Positions 1 to 7,628 of a stretch of DNA of 23,155 bases are shown here, one piece after another. The notes beneath the pieces were generated by a model, which was given only the letters and a program-made list of their open reading frames with translations, searched no databases and was not told where the DNA came from. The stretch comes from SXOA01 sp964444865. GTDB taxonomy: Bacteria; Planctomycetota; Planctomycetia; Pirellulales; Pirellulaceae. Position numbers and translations under genes: made by a program. Location of the stretch: positions 1 through 23,155 of the forward strand of contig CAYUJE010000067.1 in assembly GCA_964444865.1 (NCBI GenBank). The letters run 5' to 3'. Every line of letters begins with the position of its first letter. The stretch's first letter is position 1.

Positions 1-891
1 GCGGATCAACAGGACCGTGAACATGTCATACAGCGGCACCGCCATCACCACGACCGGAGCGAGAATGGCGTGGCGCTTCGGCGTTTGATAGCCGGCGTAG
101 GTGGCGAGCAGCGTCGCGACTGCGATGCAGAAGCCGATGAAGTAGGCTCCGGAATCCCCCATGAAAATCTTGGCGGGCGGCTTGTTGTGCCAAAGGAAAC
201 CGAGGATGGCTCCCACCAGCACCAGCAGAAACCCGGCGACGAACAATTGCGGTCGGTTCGTATGCGGATCGGGATTAAGCAGCAAAACCGCGGCGAGCAT
301 GCTGGCGGAAATCGCGGCGACTCCTCCAGAAAGTCCGTCCATGTTGTCGAGCATATTGAACGAGTTGATCAGACCGACAATCCAGAGCACGGAGAGCAAT
401 CCCGTGAGCAGTGGCATGTTCATGAACGCCGTTAGTTGCAGGTTCTTTACAAAGAAGACACAAGCAGCGGCAACGCCAAACTCGACAGCGATGCGAACCT
501 GCCAGGAAAGCCCCTTCCTGTCATCGAGCAGGCCCACAACCATCAGTACGGTTCCGGCACCGAGCAGAATCCAGAGATTGGCCGATTGATTGACGATGCC
601 GGGCAGGTGCTTATTCGCGAACTCAGGGACCAAATCACGAACAGCAGGTACGTTCAACGCGAGGACAAGAGCCAATTCACCGATAGCAAAGGTGCCAACA
701 ACTCCCAGCCAGATACCGATGCCACCGCCTAGCGGCGTCGGCGTGGTATGCACCTTCCGCAGGGCGTTCGGCTGGTCCATCAAGCCAAGCTTGGGTGCGT
801 AGTTGCGAACGAACCGCGTGGCGATGAGCGCAATCAGCAGGCTGGGAAGAAGCGAGCCGGCGAGGAAGAGGAGAAGTTGGCTCGTGGACAT
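1..891 (-). CDS. wecA: WecA/TagO/MraY-family polyprenyl-phosphate sugar-1-phosphate transferase (3' end cut by window edge)
   Basis: Reading from ATG at 891 down to base 1 gives 297 codons with no stop, so the C-terminus lies outside the window. The product is an integral membrane enzyme that transfers a sugar-1-phosphate (GlcNAc-1-P in WecA) from a UDP-sugar to undecaprenyl phosphate, the first step of many surface-polysaccharide pathways. Seen: a first membrane helix at residues 5-25, the family segment DQPNALRKVHTTPTPLGGG (39-57), LLDDR (121-125), NMLDNMDGLSGG (179-190, the Asp-rich Mg2+/catalytic region) and FMGDSGA (243-249), separated by hydrophobic helices. WecA usually carries Gly where this protein has Asn in LDNMDG. 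The C-terminal HxRR-type motif used to separate WecA from MraY would lie beyond the edge. The leader contains a 7-bp repeat hairpin. Family is certain; the exact sugar is not. Confidence 0.88.
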   Translation of the reverse strand, partial: MSTSQLLLFLAGSLLPSLLIALIATRFVRNYAPKLGLMDQPNALRKVHTTPTPLGGGIGIWLGVVGTFAIGELALVLALNVPAVRDLVPEFANKHLPGIVNQSANLWILLGAGTVLMVVGLLDDRKGLSWQVRIAVEFGVAAACVFFVKNLQLTAFMNMPLLTGLLSVLWIVGLINSFNMLDNMDGLSGGVAAISASMLAAVLLLNPDPHTNRPQLFVAGFLLVLVGAILGFLWHNKPPAKIFMGDSGAYFIGFCIAVATLLATYAGYQTPKRHAILAPVVVMAVPLYDMFTVLLIR

Positions 892-910
892 CGGGGGGAG
901 AGAAATAGGA

Positions 911-1027
911 ACTCTCAAATCTCAAACAATGCTGAAAAAAGAAAATGGAATCAGGAAACAATGAATCCTATTTTCGATTTCCTCACTTGAATTTGTTTGA
1001 GATTTGAGATTTGAGATTTTAGATTTC
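911..1027. repeat. Heptad-repeat hairpin in the wecA-like leader
   Basis: The right part (996-1023) is four 7-bp units, TTTGAGA three times then TTTTAGA. The left part (913-927) is two units of the complement (TCTCAAA). The arms 913-927 and 995-1009 are a perfect 15-bp inverted repeat around a loop of about 67 bases. The element fills the space between the stop of the DUF4416 gene and the start of the wecA-like gene. It may act as a leader structure or terminator; no function is shown. Confidence 0.8.
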
Positions 1028-1563
1028 TACTCTTTATACCGCCGGCGCAGATACTCTCGGCAGCGGGTGAAGAATTCATGGTAATCGGCCCGCTGGTAAT
1101 CGGGATAGGTCCACGGGCGGTTTTTCCAGATTCCCTGATGAAAGTAGAGCGTCCCTTCGGCATAAATGCCGCTGTTCAAATAGATGCGGTGGTCCCGGTC
1201 CTTGGTTGATGCCAGGACCAACTTGGCCTCCGTCAGATAGCCGGGATCCAGATTGAGCGGCCGCGGCTCGGGGTGAGCGGCGACTTGCTGGTACTCTTCT
1301 TCCCACGCATTCGCCCGAATCTTCAGTTGCGGCAGGAGGCCGGGATCAACTAACTGTTCGAACGCCCAAAAGGTTTTTTTGAGTCCCGTCCCCATCGAGG
1401 CATCGTAGTAGTGGGTCTCGTCATGATCGAAGAGGTCGCTGGCGAGGGCAATCGGCCCCCACTCAATCTCCGTCTGCTCCCTGCCCCATTGCAAGGCCTC
1501 CGGATGGCGGCTGAAGGCAGCGCAGATGAGGAGGATGCGGCGGTGAGGAGCGATGGCACCCAT
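1027..1563 (-). CDS. DUF4416 family protein
   Basis: A 178-residue cytoplasmic protein of unknown function. The pattern fits DUF4416: an N-terminal beta-strand/helix start, a central GTGLKKTFWAFEQLVDPG segment, the segment NLDPGYLTEAKLVLASTKD with a following HRIYLNSGIYAEGTLYF, and the terminal RPWTYPDY block before a short helix rich in Arg. The family is common in Planctomycetota and Deltaproteobacteria-like lineages, and no activity is established. ATG at 1563 is chosen because it is the first start after the upstream frame; no Shine-Dalgarno is visible. A 7-bp tandem repeat lies directly upstream, and that repeat also contains the proS stop codon. The gene is co-directional with proS (upstream, 41 bp away) and the wecA-like gene (downstream), so the three could be co-transcribed. 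Confidence 0.85.
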   Translation of the reverse strand: MGAIAPHRRILLICAAFSRHPEALQWGREQTEIEWGPIALASDLFDHDETHYYDASMGTGLKKTFWAFEQLVDPGLLPQLKIRANAWEEEYQQVAAHPEPRPLNLDPGYLTEAKLVLASTKDRDHRIYLNSGIYAEGTLYFHQGIWKNRPWTYPDYQRADYHEFFTRCREYLRRRYKE

Positions 1564-1570
1564 TGGTTTT

Positions 1571-1605
1571 CATTCGCCATTCGTCATTCGGACTTCGACA
1601 TTTCT
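1571..1605. repeat. 7-bp tandem repeat before the DUF4416 start codon
   Basis: Five consecutive 7-mers on the plus strand: CATTCGC, CATTCGT, CATTCGG, ACTTCGA, CATTTCT. On the coding (minus) strand this reads as degenerate CGAATGA units ending 7 nt before the ATG at 1563. The repeat abuts the proS stop codon (1605-1607). Confidence 0.75.
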
Positions 1606-2960
1606 CAATACGCCTTCCCAAACACCGCTCGCCTCGTACTCGGCTTCCCCGTAAAGATGCACGTCCCCGTCTCCGCCGGCTGGTCGAGCGGAATGCAGCG
1701 GATCGTCACTTTGTGTTTCTTGAGCAGCTCGTCCACTTCCGGCCCTTCGCTGAAATGGCAGAGGGCAAAGCCGCCGTGGATCTCGGGCTTGTCTTCGCTC
1801 TTGGGGGTGAACCAGGCTAAGAAGTCGTCGAGCTTGTCGATGGTCCGCGTGTTTTCTTCGCGGAGCTTCAGCGCCTTGGCGAAGAGCCCGTCCTGAATCT
1901 CCTTCAGTCGCTGGCCGATGGTGGAGACGAGTTCGGCCCGTTCCACGCCCTTCTTCTCGCCTGTATCGCGGCGGGCGAGGAAGACAGCGTTTTTCGCGAT
2001 GTCCTTCGGTCCGATTTCCGCCCGCAGTGGCACACCCCGCTTGATGTGGTACCAGTTCTTTTCGCCGCCGCGAATGTCCCGGTCGTCCACCATGACTCGG
2101 ACTTTGCCGTCGGCAAAATCCTGCACCTCCAGTTCCTTCTTCAGGCTATCGACATACGGAATCACCTGTGCCTTCTCTTCATCGTTGCGATANNNNNNNN
2201 NNNNNNNNNNNNNNNNNNNNNNNNNNNNNNNNNNNNNNNNNNNNNNNNNNNNNNNNNNNNNNNNNNNNNNNNNNNNNNNNNNNNNNNNNNNNTCGACCGC
2301 TCCGGGGAACCGCTCGCCGGCGGTCTTCTCACCCTTGATGACCGGCATGGCCATGAAGTCCTGGGCGAAGTCGGCATAGACGCCGAGCATTTTCATCGTC
2401 TCTTCGCGGGCCTCTTCCGCGGTGGCATGGGCGGTGTGCCCCTCCTGCCAGAGGAACTCCGCCGTCCGTAGAAACAGCCGCGTGCGCAGTTCCCAGCGAA
2501 CGACGTTGGCCCACTGGTTAATGAGAATCGGCAAGTCGCGGTACGACTCCACCCACTTCGCGTACATCGCCCCGATGATCGTCTCGCTCGTCGGCCGCAC
2601 TATCAGCGGCTCATCGAGCAGCGCGGCCGGGTCGGGCTGCAACTTGCCGTCCGCCCCCGGCTTCAGGCGGTGATGCGTGACGACCGCACACTCCTTGGCG
2701 AACCCCTCCACATGGTCCGCCTCCTTCTGCAAAAAGCTGAGCGGGATGAAGAGCGGAAAATAGGCGTTCTCGTGCCCCGTCGCCTTGAACATCCCGTCCA
2801 GCACCCGCTGCATGTTCTCCCAAATCGACCAGCCCCACGGCTTGATCACCATGCACCCCCGCACGGGCGAAACCTCCGCCAAATCGGCAGCCTTGATGAC
2901 CTGCTGATACCATTCGGGATAGTCGTCGGCACGAGTGGGAGTGATTGCGGTTTTGGCCAT
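1605..2960 (-). CDS. proS: Prolyl-tRNA synthetase, archaeal/eukaryotic-type (ProS type 3), interrupted by an assembly gap
   Basis: Charges tRNA-Pro with proline in the cytosol (class II aminoacyl-tRNA synthetase). Seen: an N-terminal ADDYPEWYQQVIKAADLAE block, RGCMVIKPWGWSIWENMQ, LIVRPTSETIIGAMYAKW, motif 2 as VVRWELRTRLFLRTAEFLWQ, then after the gap the anticodon-binding part with VMVDDRDIRGGEKN and KRGVPLRAEIGPKD, and a C-terminal domain ending GTCIFTGKPSTRRAVFGKAY. This short form without the bacterial editing insert is the archaeal-type enzyme. The 100-N run (2193-2292) removes the region that normally holds the KALQAGTSH segment, class II motif 3 and the start of the anticodon domain, roughly 75-80 residues in family members. 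The true gap is therefore probably longer than 100 bases. ATG at 2960 is the natural N-terminus; no Shine-Dalgarno is seen. Confidence 0.93.
   Translation of the reverse strand: MAKTAITPTRADDYPEWYQQVIKAADLAEVSPVRGCMVIKPWGWSIWENMQRVLDGMFKATGHENAYFPLFIPLSFLQKEADHVEGFAKECAVVTHHRLKPGADGKLQPDPAALLDEPLIVRPTSETIIGAMYAKWVESYRDLPILINQWANVVRWELRTRLFLRTAEFLWQEGHTAHATAEEAREETMKMLGVYADFAQDFMAMPVIKGEKTAGERFPGAVXXXXXXXXXXXXXXXXXXXXXXXXXXXXXXXXXXYRNDEEKAQVIPYVDSLKKELEVQDFADGKVRVMVDDRDIRGGEKNWYHIKRGVPLRAEIGPKDIAKNAVFLARRDTGEKKGVERAELVSTIGQRLKEIQDGLFAKALKLREENTRTIDKLDDFLAWFTPKSEDKPEIHGGFALCHFSEGPEVDELLKKHKVTIRCIPLDQPAETGTCIFTGKPSTRRAVFGKAY
2193..2292. other. Assembly gap (100 N) within proS
   Basis: Exactly 100 undetermined bases, the usual filler for a gap of unknown length. 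Reading through it in one frame is an artefact of the filler or a coincidence. Confidence 0.97.
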
Positions 2961-3051
2961 GTTTCAATTACATTTTGTGCGTGTAAACTAAGCTTGAAAG
3001 TAATTCAAAGACATTCTAAGAGTCGCAGGAATCAGCGGCTAGGGCGGGGTT

Positions 3052-4128
3052 GTGAGTCCGAAAGGCAAATCAGCGACGAGTGACTGTTTGGAGAAGTATT
3101 TTGGCAAGTTCGGGCTGATTCTATTTGTTCTCGCAGGCGTAGCATGCGCCAGTTGTGGGACGAATGAACGGAAGGTCGACCGCAAAGAGTTTGAGATTAC
3201 TCCGGAAGCCAAGAGTGCCATTGATCGAATGGCCAAGGACGCCAACGCTGGATCCGCTTGGTGGCTTCGTATCAGATACGTCCCTGATGACTTCTGGGGA
3301 CTTGTTCCGAACATGGAGATCACAAAACAACCACCGGAGCCAGCGGAAGGTTCATTTCGATCCGATGGAATTGCTATCAAATACCTTCGCGAGGACTACC
3401 CCTTAATTCAGGGAGGACAGATCAACTGGGTTGCATGGGCTGGGCACGAAAGCCTGGAATTAAGTTCGCCGAATCGGACACCTGAGAATAAGAAAGTAGC
3501 TGAAGAGCGGGAGACCGAAGGACAAATTCGCGCCTTAACTGAGCAATTATTGGCAAACCCAAAGGCCGCTGTCAAATTCTTTTATCGGGCACGCGGTTGG
3601 AAGAAGAAGCGGGAATATGCCAAGGCGTTATCTGACTACAACGCAGCGATTCGTTTGCAGCCAGGCGATCCGTTTTACTTGTTTGAGCGAGGCGAGTTGC
3701 AGTGCAAGCTGCTTTCCTTCGAGTCGGGCATTCGAGACCTGTCAGAAGCGATCAAGTATATGTCGTTAGGTCCTGCGGAGTTGGATAGCGAAGTCGAATG
3801 GAAAGGGAGGATGTCGGAATGGAATGCCGCCCTCGCTTGGGTGTATGCGACTTGCCCAGAGAAGCGATTTCGGAATGCTTCAAAGGCGGTCGAACTCGCA
3901 ACACGCGCGTGCGATCTCGACAAATGGGAATCGGAGCGAGGGTTGCGCACTTTGGCAGCGGCCTGCGCAGAGAATGGTGATTTCGCAGCGGCGATCAAGT
4001 GGCAAAACGCAGCATGCAAAATCGTACCCAAAGAAGTTCGAGCCAAGGAGGAATTAGCTTTGAAAGAGTATCAAGCAGGGCATCCGCGTCGTGAGGATTT
4101 TTCGAATTGGGAATCGCCAAGATTTTGA
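3052..4128 (+). CDS. Lipoprotein-like protein: cysteine-free IscA/HesB-like domain plus TPR repeats
   Basis: A 358-residue predicted exported protein with a GTG start. Residues 18-35 form a hydrophobic signal segment ending GVACASCG, which gives two candidate lipidation cysteines, although neither fits the canonical lipobox well. Residues 46-140 resemble the A-type Fe-S carrier (IscA/HesB) fold: ITPEA near the start, LRIRY, then the NMEITKQPPEPAEGSF block, a GIAIKY strand and the GGQINWV strand. All cysteines expected for Fe-S binding are missing. Residues about 173-240 and 262-330 are TPR-like (KKKREYAKALSDYNAAIRL, and FRNASKAVELATRACDL followed by LAAACAENGDFAAAIKW), typical of planctomycete TPR proteins. 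The HesB-like assignment is a pattern judgement; the TPRs are more secure. Codon use looks more AT-rich than in the flanking genes. Confidence 0.75.
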   Translation: MSPKGKSATSDCLEKYFGKFGLILFVLAGVACASCGTNERKVDRKEFEITPEAKSAIDRMAKDANAGSAWWLRIRYVPDDFWGLVPNMEITKQPPEPAEGSFRSDGIAIKYLREDYPLIQGGQINWVAWAGHESLELSSPNRTPENKKVAEERETEGQIRALTEQLLANPKAAVKFFYRARGWKKKREYAKALSDYNAAIRLQPGDPFYLFERGELQCKLLSFESGIRDLSEAIKYMSLGPAELDSEVEWKGRMSEWNAALAWVYATCPEKRFRNASKAVELATRACDLDKWESERGLRTLAAACAENGDFAAAIKWQNAACKIVPKEVRAKEELALKEYQAGHPRREDFSNWESPRF

Positions 4129-4166
4129 ATCGAAGGCTTTCCCAACAGCGAATTTGAACGAATTAA

Positions 4167-4415
4167 GTGGAGCAAATACGATTGAACCAGTTAATTAACT
4201 TGCCTCGCGAATCAATTGAAGCTCTCGCAGCTTTTCGTTTCCCGCCGAAGCTTGACAAGCGGTTACTGGATTTGATGGGGCGCAAGAATGAAGGACGGCT
4301 CAATCCAGCAGAATGCGATTTGCTCGCCGCGTATGCGGAGCTCAGAGAGGAAATAACGATGCACCGTGGTCGGATTCGATGTCTCCTGAATTCCACGTAC
4401 TCGCGAGAAGGATAA
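4167..4415 (+). CDS. Small hypothetical protein
   Basis: 82 residues from GTG 4167 (the upstream in-frame codon 4164-4166 is a stop; TTG 4182 is an alternative start). Not assigned to a known function. The helical sequence includes LPRESIEALAAFRFPPKLDKR, then LLDLMGRKNEGRLNPAECD and a terminal LREEITMHRGRIRCLL. The LMxRxNEGxLxPxE arrangement resembles short helical proteins I recall from planctomycetes and cyanobacteria that often sit next to nuclease genes. It lies 38 bp after the TPR protein on the same strand and converges on the Uma2 nuclease 27 bp away. An antitoxin-like role is only a guess. Confidence 0.5.
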   Translation: MEQIRLNQLINLPRESIEALAAFRFPPKLDKRLLDLMGRKNEGRLNPAECDLLAAYAELREEITMHRGRIRCLLNSTYSREG

Positions 4416-4442
4416 ACACCAGCAAACGGTTTACAGAATAGA

Positions 4443-5171
4443 TCAGCTATTCGGGTCAACACCCAGTTTCCGAAGTTGCTCCGAGAGCTGTTCCGCCCGC
4501 TCGTGTTCCTTCTCTGCTCGCCGCCGCTCTTGCTCGGCAAGTTTCTGCTCCTTGTCCGCTCGCTGTCGTTCAAACTCCGCCCGTTCAATGGCCAAATCGG
4601 CGGATTCAGCAAGCTCCAAATAGGTCGCGAATTTGCGGCCGTCGGGACGAAAAATTTCCAGTTCACCTGCGGTCATCTCAAAGCGAATTCCCAACCTTGG
4701 GCTGATCCAGCCGGCCATGTTCTCGATCTCTTCGAGGATGGCTCCGCGCCGCTGGTAGCCGGCGAGAAGGCGTCTGTCCGGATCGTAGATGTAATATTCC
4801 TCAACACCGAATCGCTCGAAGAAGCGGAACTTCCGCACGATCTCGTTGGGACGGTTGCCGGGTGAATTGACTTCGAACACCACCTGGGGACCAATTCCGC
4901 CCTCATCCCACTGGCGGTAGGAACCGCGCTCTCCCTTGGGACGTCCGAAAACAACCATTGCGTCTGGGGCCGCGCGGGTGACGTTGTCACCCTCGACGGG
5001 ATACCAGAGAAGATTGCCGGCTACGAAAACATTGGGGTTTTGAGCAAACAGGGCGTCCAGCCCCCCCTGGATGGTCATGATCCAGCGGAATTGCAGCGTG
5101 TTGTCGGACAATGGCTCACCATCATCTTCAGGATATTCAATCGGCCGTTTAAGAGCAGTGGCGGATGACAT
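4443..5171 (-). CDS. Uma2 family (DUF820) endonuclease-fold protein with coiled-coil tail
   Basis: 242 residues from ATG 5171. The longer reading frame to 5321 adds a non-conserved N-terminus and would start upstream of a perfect TATAAT box, so the shorter form is preferred. The Uma2 fold is a PD-(D/E)XK nuclease relative; most members are uncharacterised. Seen: the core APDAMVVFGRPKG (catalytic Asp), VVFEVNSPGN (Glu), a Lys in EIVRKFRFFERFG and the family strand EEYYIYDPDRR. After residue 190 there is a charged Ala/Glu/Arg/Gln coiled coil (ERQRADKEQKLAEQERRR and on) ending LRKLGVDPNS, a tail common in Uma2 proteins of cyanobacteria and planctomycetes. Such genes are usually present in many copies per genome. 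Confidence 0.88.
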   Translation of the reverse strand: MSSATALKRPIEYPEDDGEPLSDNTLQFRWIMTIQGGLDALFAQNPNVFVAGNLLWYPVEGDNVTRAAPDAMVVFGRPKGERGSYRQWDEGGIGPQVVFEVNSPGNRPNEIVRKFRFFERFGVEEYYIYDPDRRLLAGYQRRGAILEEIENMAGWISPRLGIRFEMTAGELEIFRPDGRKFATYLELAESADLAIERAEFERQRADKEQKLAEQERRRAEKEHERAEQLSEQLRKLGVDPNS

Positions 5172-5204
5172 AAGTAGTTGGAGTAAGGATTCGGTGCAAG
5201 TCTC

Positions 5205-5210
5205 ATTATA
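5205..5210 (-). promoter_or_regulatory. Candidate -10 box for the Uma2 gene
   Basis: A perfect TATAAT on the minus strand, 33 bases upstream of the preferred ATG (5171). No convincing -35 hexamer lies 16-18 bp upstream, so this is a weak call. Confidence 0.35.
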
Positions 5211-5321
5211 GGCTCGCGCAGACGCTGAGCGGGAGTGCAATCCCAACAACTCGGGGAGACGTGGACACACACTTTCTCCCGCCTTTGTCTCGCTCACCCT
5301 CGCTGCTAAACTGCACTCCAT

Positions 5322-5361
5322 CTCTCCATCTCCCTTTCTCTCCGTCTCTCCTTCTTCCCCA
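5322..5361. repeat. Pyrimidine-rich 8-bp tandem repeat before yhaM
   Basis: Five consecutive octamers: CTCTCCAT, CTCCCTTT, CTCTCCGT, CTCTCCTT, CTTCCCCA. The tract ends 7 nt before the ATG at 5369. It resembles the 7-bp leader repeats elsewhere in the window in placement but differs in period. Confidence 0.65.
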
Positions 5362-5368
5362 GCCCCCC

Positions 5369-6334
5369 ATGCCTCGCCGCTACGTCAATCAACTCGCCGA
5401 ACGAGACTCCGTGGACGAGGTTTTTCTGGTTGCCGACAAGCAATTGCGGGCGAATCGGCAGGGGAATTATTACCTGCAACTGCGGCTGGCGGATAAAACG
5501 GGGTCGATTACGGGGATGCTCTGGAATGCGAGCGAAAAGCTGTACGCCACACTGGAGAATCAGAGTTATCTCCGGGTGCAAGGCTCGACGCAGGTGCATA
5601 ACGGTATCCTGCAAATGATCGTGACGCGGGTTGATGGAGTCCCCGCGAGCGATGTGGACGAGGCCGATTTTCAAACGGTCAGTTCGGTCGAAACCGACAA
5701 GTTGGCGGCCCGACTGGCGGAGATGCTCCGGGGCGTGAAGAACGTCCATTTGCGGGACCTGGCGGAGTGCTTTCTGGTAGACGAGGCCTTCATGGCCAAA
5801 TTCACCTCTGCCCCAGCCGGCGTGAAGAACCATCACGCTTACAAAGGGGGCCTGCTGCACCACGTCGTCAGCCTGATGGAAGTCTGCCTCGTCGTCGCGC
5901 CAAAATATCCGGAAATTGACGCCAACCTGCTTCTGCTCGGGGCGTTTCTGCACGACGCGGGCAAAATCGACGAGCTCACTTACGACCGCGAGCTCGGCTA
6001 CAGCGACGAAGGGCAGCTCATCGGCCACGTCGTGATGGGGGTCAGCATGGTCGCCGAAAAAGCCCGCCAAGCGGCCGCCCTCTCCGGCGAAGAATTCCCT
6101 CGCGAACTGCTGCTGCGACTGGAGCACATGATCGTCAGCCACCACGGCGAATACGAATTCGGCAGCCCCAAGCTCCCCATGACCTTGGAAGCCATCGCCC
6201 TCCACCACCTCGATAACCTCGACGCCAAAATCTACTCAGCCGTGCAGGCGATGAAAGAGGACGTCAACAGCGAGAGTAGCTGGACGAGTTACAACCAGGC
6301 GATGGGGAGGAAATTCTTTCGGGGGAAGGCGTAG
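5369..6334 (+). CDS. yhaM: YhaM-like 3'-5' exoribonuclease (OB-fold plus HD domain)
   Basis: 321 residues, close to the size of Bacillus YhaM/CBF1 (about 314). The N-terminal OB-fold nucleic-acid-binding domain covers about residues 14-105 (GNYYLQLRLADKTGSITG, then YLRVQGSTQVHNGILQMIV). The HD metal-dependent phosphohydrolase domain covers about 150-300, with HHAYKGGLLHHVVSL, the signature FLHDAGKIDEL and a distal MIVSHHG. The family degrades short RNA and single-stranded DNA in the cytosol. ATG 5369 is chosen over an upstream in-frame start at 5261 because the extra 36 codons are encoded by a low-complexity CT repeat and the protein MPRRYVNQLAERD matches the usual N-terminus. No Shine-Dalgarno is present; the leader is pyrimidine-rich. 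Confidence 0.9.
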   Translation: MPRRYVNQLAERDSVDEVFLVADKQLRANRQGNYYLQLRLADKTGSITGMLWNASEKLYATLENQSYLRVQGSTQVHNGILQMIVTRVDGVPASDVDEADFQTVSSVETDKLAARLAEMLRGVKNVHLRDLAECFLVDEAFMAKFTSAPAGVKNHHAYKGGLLHHVVSLMEVCLVVAPKYPEIDANLLLLGAFLHDAGKIDELTYDRELGYSDEGQLIGHVVMGVSMVAEKARQAAALSGEEFPRELLLRLEHMIVSHHGEYEFGSPKLPMTLEAIALHHLDNLDAKIYSAVQAMKEDVNSESSWTSYNQAMGRKFFRGKA

Positions 6335-6421
6335 CAATAGTCGGTCTGTCCGCCTGAGCCTTGAGAGTGCCCGCCTATTCGGGTGGATAATTACAACTCC
6401 TCCAGTTTTCGCAGATTGTTG

Positions 6422-6450
6422 TTGACCACGCAAAGTCCCCAGTTTATCAA
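6422..6450 (+). promoter_or_regulatory. Candidate sigma-70-type promoter
   Basis: TTGACC (6422-6427), 17-bp spacer, TATCAA (6445-6450). It would start transcription about 45 bases before the ATG at 6500. Confidence 0.4.
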
Positions 6451-6499
6451 GGAGGTAGTATCCGCCACAGTCGTTACGCATTTTGAGAGGGCTCTACCC

Positions 6500-7387
6500 A
6501 TGTTTCGCAGCTTATTGGCCTTGGGGCTGTCAGCCCTCCTGACCTCTTCAGCCTTTGCTCAACGGGTGCCTTACGACCCCTATGCCAAACAGAAGGAAGA
6601 GGACCTCGCCCCGATTCGCCCTGATGGCAAATTGAACTGGCCCGCCTTCTTCAAATCGAAGGCGCTCGAAGATCGTCTTCAGGTTTACTTTGCGCAAGGT
6701 TCCTGCACGGGGTCCAACAAGCGGATTGTGAACTATTTGGAAGCCAACAAGGTGGACGTGAATGGCCTCCCCGAAGAATCGCTGCTCGGAATCGCCGCAA
6801 AGGTAAGTGGCGGCACGGTCACGATGGCTGCCCAAGGTGCTGTGCCAGTGACCGTCGTTACGCATCCCGCCGGAGTCTCCAAGGTCAGCATCAGCGGTAA
6901 ACTGAATCCGGCTGAACTGCGGCCGGGCATGTTGGTGAAGTTCTCTGGCCGGGTCAATGACCACGGCAAGGGAATGAAGCCAATTGAGAGTTTGGAAGTC
7001 TTTACCCCCGATGCAAAATTCAAGTGGAAGGCCATCATTTCCGACCGGCAGCAGAATATTGCCGCCACCGTCGTCAAGGCGGAAGGTTCCATGTTGCAAG
7101 TCCAGGTTCCTACCGGCCGCATCCGCAAGCTCACTTTTCAAGTGAAGGAGAACCCGGAAATCATCGTCACGGGTTCCACGCTGGACCTGATCTCGACTGG
7201 CGACGAAATCTCCACCAAGGGGCATGTCTACGTTAGTGGCGCAGGTGCTGGCGGCGTTCCGGTCGTCTTCGCCAGCGAGGTCATCGTGAAAAAGGCATTC
7301 GGCCGTGATCAGGCCGCCGAGGAAAAGGAAGCGGAGGCCAAAGCCATCGCAGCTAAAGTGGCGCAGGCGGAAGAAGAGAATAATTAG
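6500..7387 (+). CDS. Exported protein of unknown function with beta-rich repeats
   Basis: 295 residues. A clear Sec signal peptide, MFRSLLALGLSALLTSSAFA, is followed by QRVPYDPYAK. Start 6500 is chosen over the in-frame 6383 because it gives this signal peptide and has GAGAGG about 9 nt upstream. The mature part has a region with one cysteine (YFAQGSCTGSNKRIVNY), then two related beta segments: one ending LRPGMLVKFSGRVND with IESLEVF, the other ending ISTGDEISTKGHVYV with VVFASEVIVKK. They resemble tandem small OB-like/DUF5666-type domains, though this is only a likeness. The C-terminus is a charged Ala/Glu/Lys helix. No enzyme motif is visible. It is probably periplasmic. Not recognised beyond this. 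Confidence 0.75.
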   Translation: MFRSLLALGLSALLTSSAFAQRVPYDPYAKQKEEDLAPIRPDGKLNWPAFFKSKALEDRLQVYFAQGSCTGSNKRIVNYLEANKVDVNGLPEESLLGIAAKVSGGTVTMAAQGAVPVTVVTHPAGVSKVSISGKLNPAELRPGMLVKFSGRVNDHGKGMKPIESLEVFTPDAKFKWKAIISDRQQNIAATVVKAEGSMLQVQVPTGRIRKLTFQVKENPEIIVTGSTLDLISTGDEISTKGHVYVSGAGAGGVPVVFASEVIVKKAFGRDQAAEEKEAEAKAIAAKVAQAEEENN

Positions 7388-7628
7388 CAGAGCGAGCTTT
7401 GCTGCCAGCAAGACTCTTCGTTCGCGCAATTCTATCTCGATAGACCCCGCATAGACTGTGCGGTCATTCTGCCGACCTGCGCGGGAGAAGTGCCTCTCGC
7501 CGGTGAGTAACCCAGGCTCCGTGGCCATTTCTTTTGCCTCCCAACCCCTGCGCCGTCCCTACGGTTCTCGGTAATACTAAAAGGGGCTGACAGAACCAAA
7601 TACCGAAAGCATAGAAAGCAGAGACCCC

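Noticed and set aside
996..1023. Possible CRISPR-like tandem repeat
   Set aside because: Units are only 7 bp with no spacers; this is a simple tandem repeat.
5205..5248. TTGCAC as a -35 partner of the TATAAT box upstream of the Uma2 gene
   Set aside because: The spacing is about 24 bp, too long for a normal sigma-70 promoter.
5172..5321. N-terminal extension of the Uma2 protein to 5321
   Set aside because: It would begin upstream of a TATAAT box, and its residues do not look like the family.
5306..6208. 300-codon open frame on the minus strand opposite yhaM
   Set aside because: It lies antisense to a gene with clear OB and HD motifs; the product has no recognisable domain and uses shadow codons.
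6449..6455. Strong AAGGAGG Shine-Dalgarno-like site
   Set aside because: No ATG, GTG or TTG start with a sensible reading frame lies 4-12 nt downstream; the exported protein starts at 6500 with its own GAGAGG.
6548..7528. 326-codon open frame on the minus strand
   Set aside because: Antisense to the signal-peptide-bearing exported protein; composition is that of a shadow frame.
7388..7628. RNA gene or terminator in the 241-bp gap between the two exported protein genes
   Set aside because: Only a weak 5-bp hairpin (CCGCA/TGCGG near 7446-7462) is visible, with no T-run and no tRNA-like fold.
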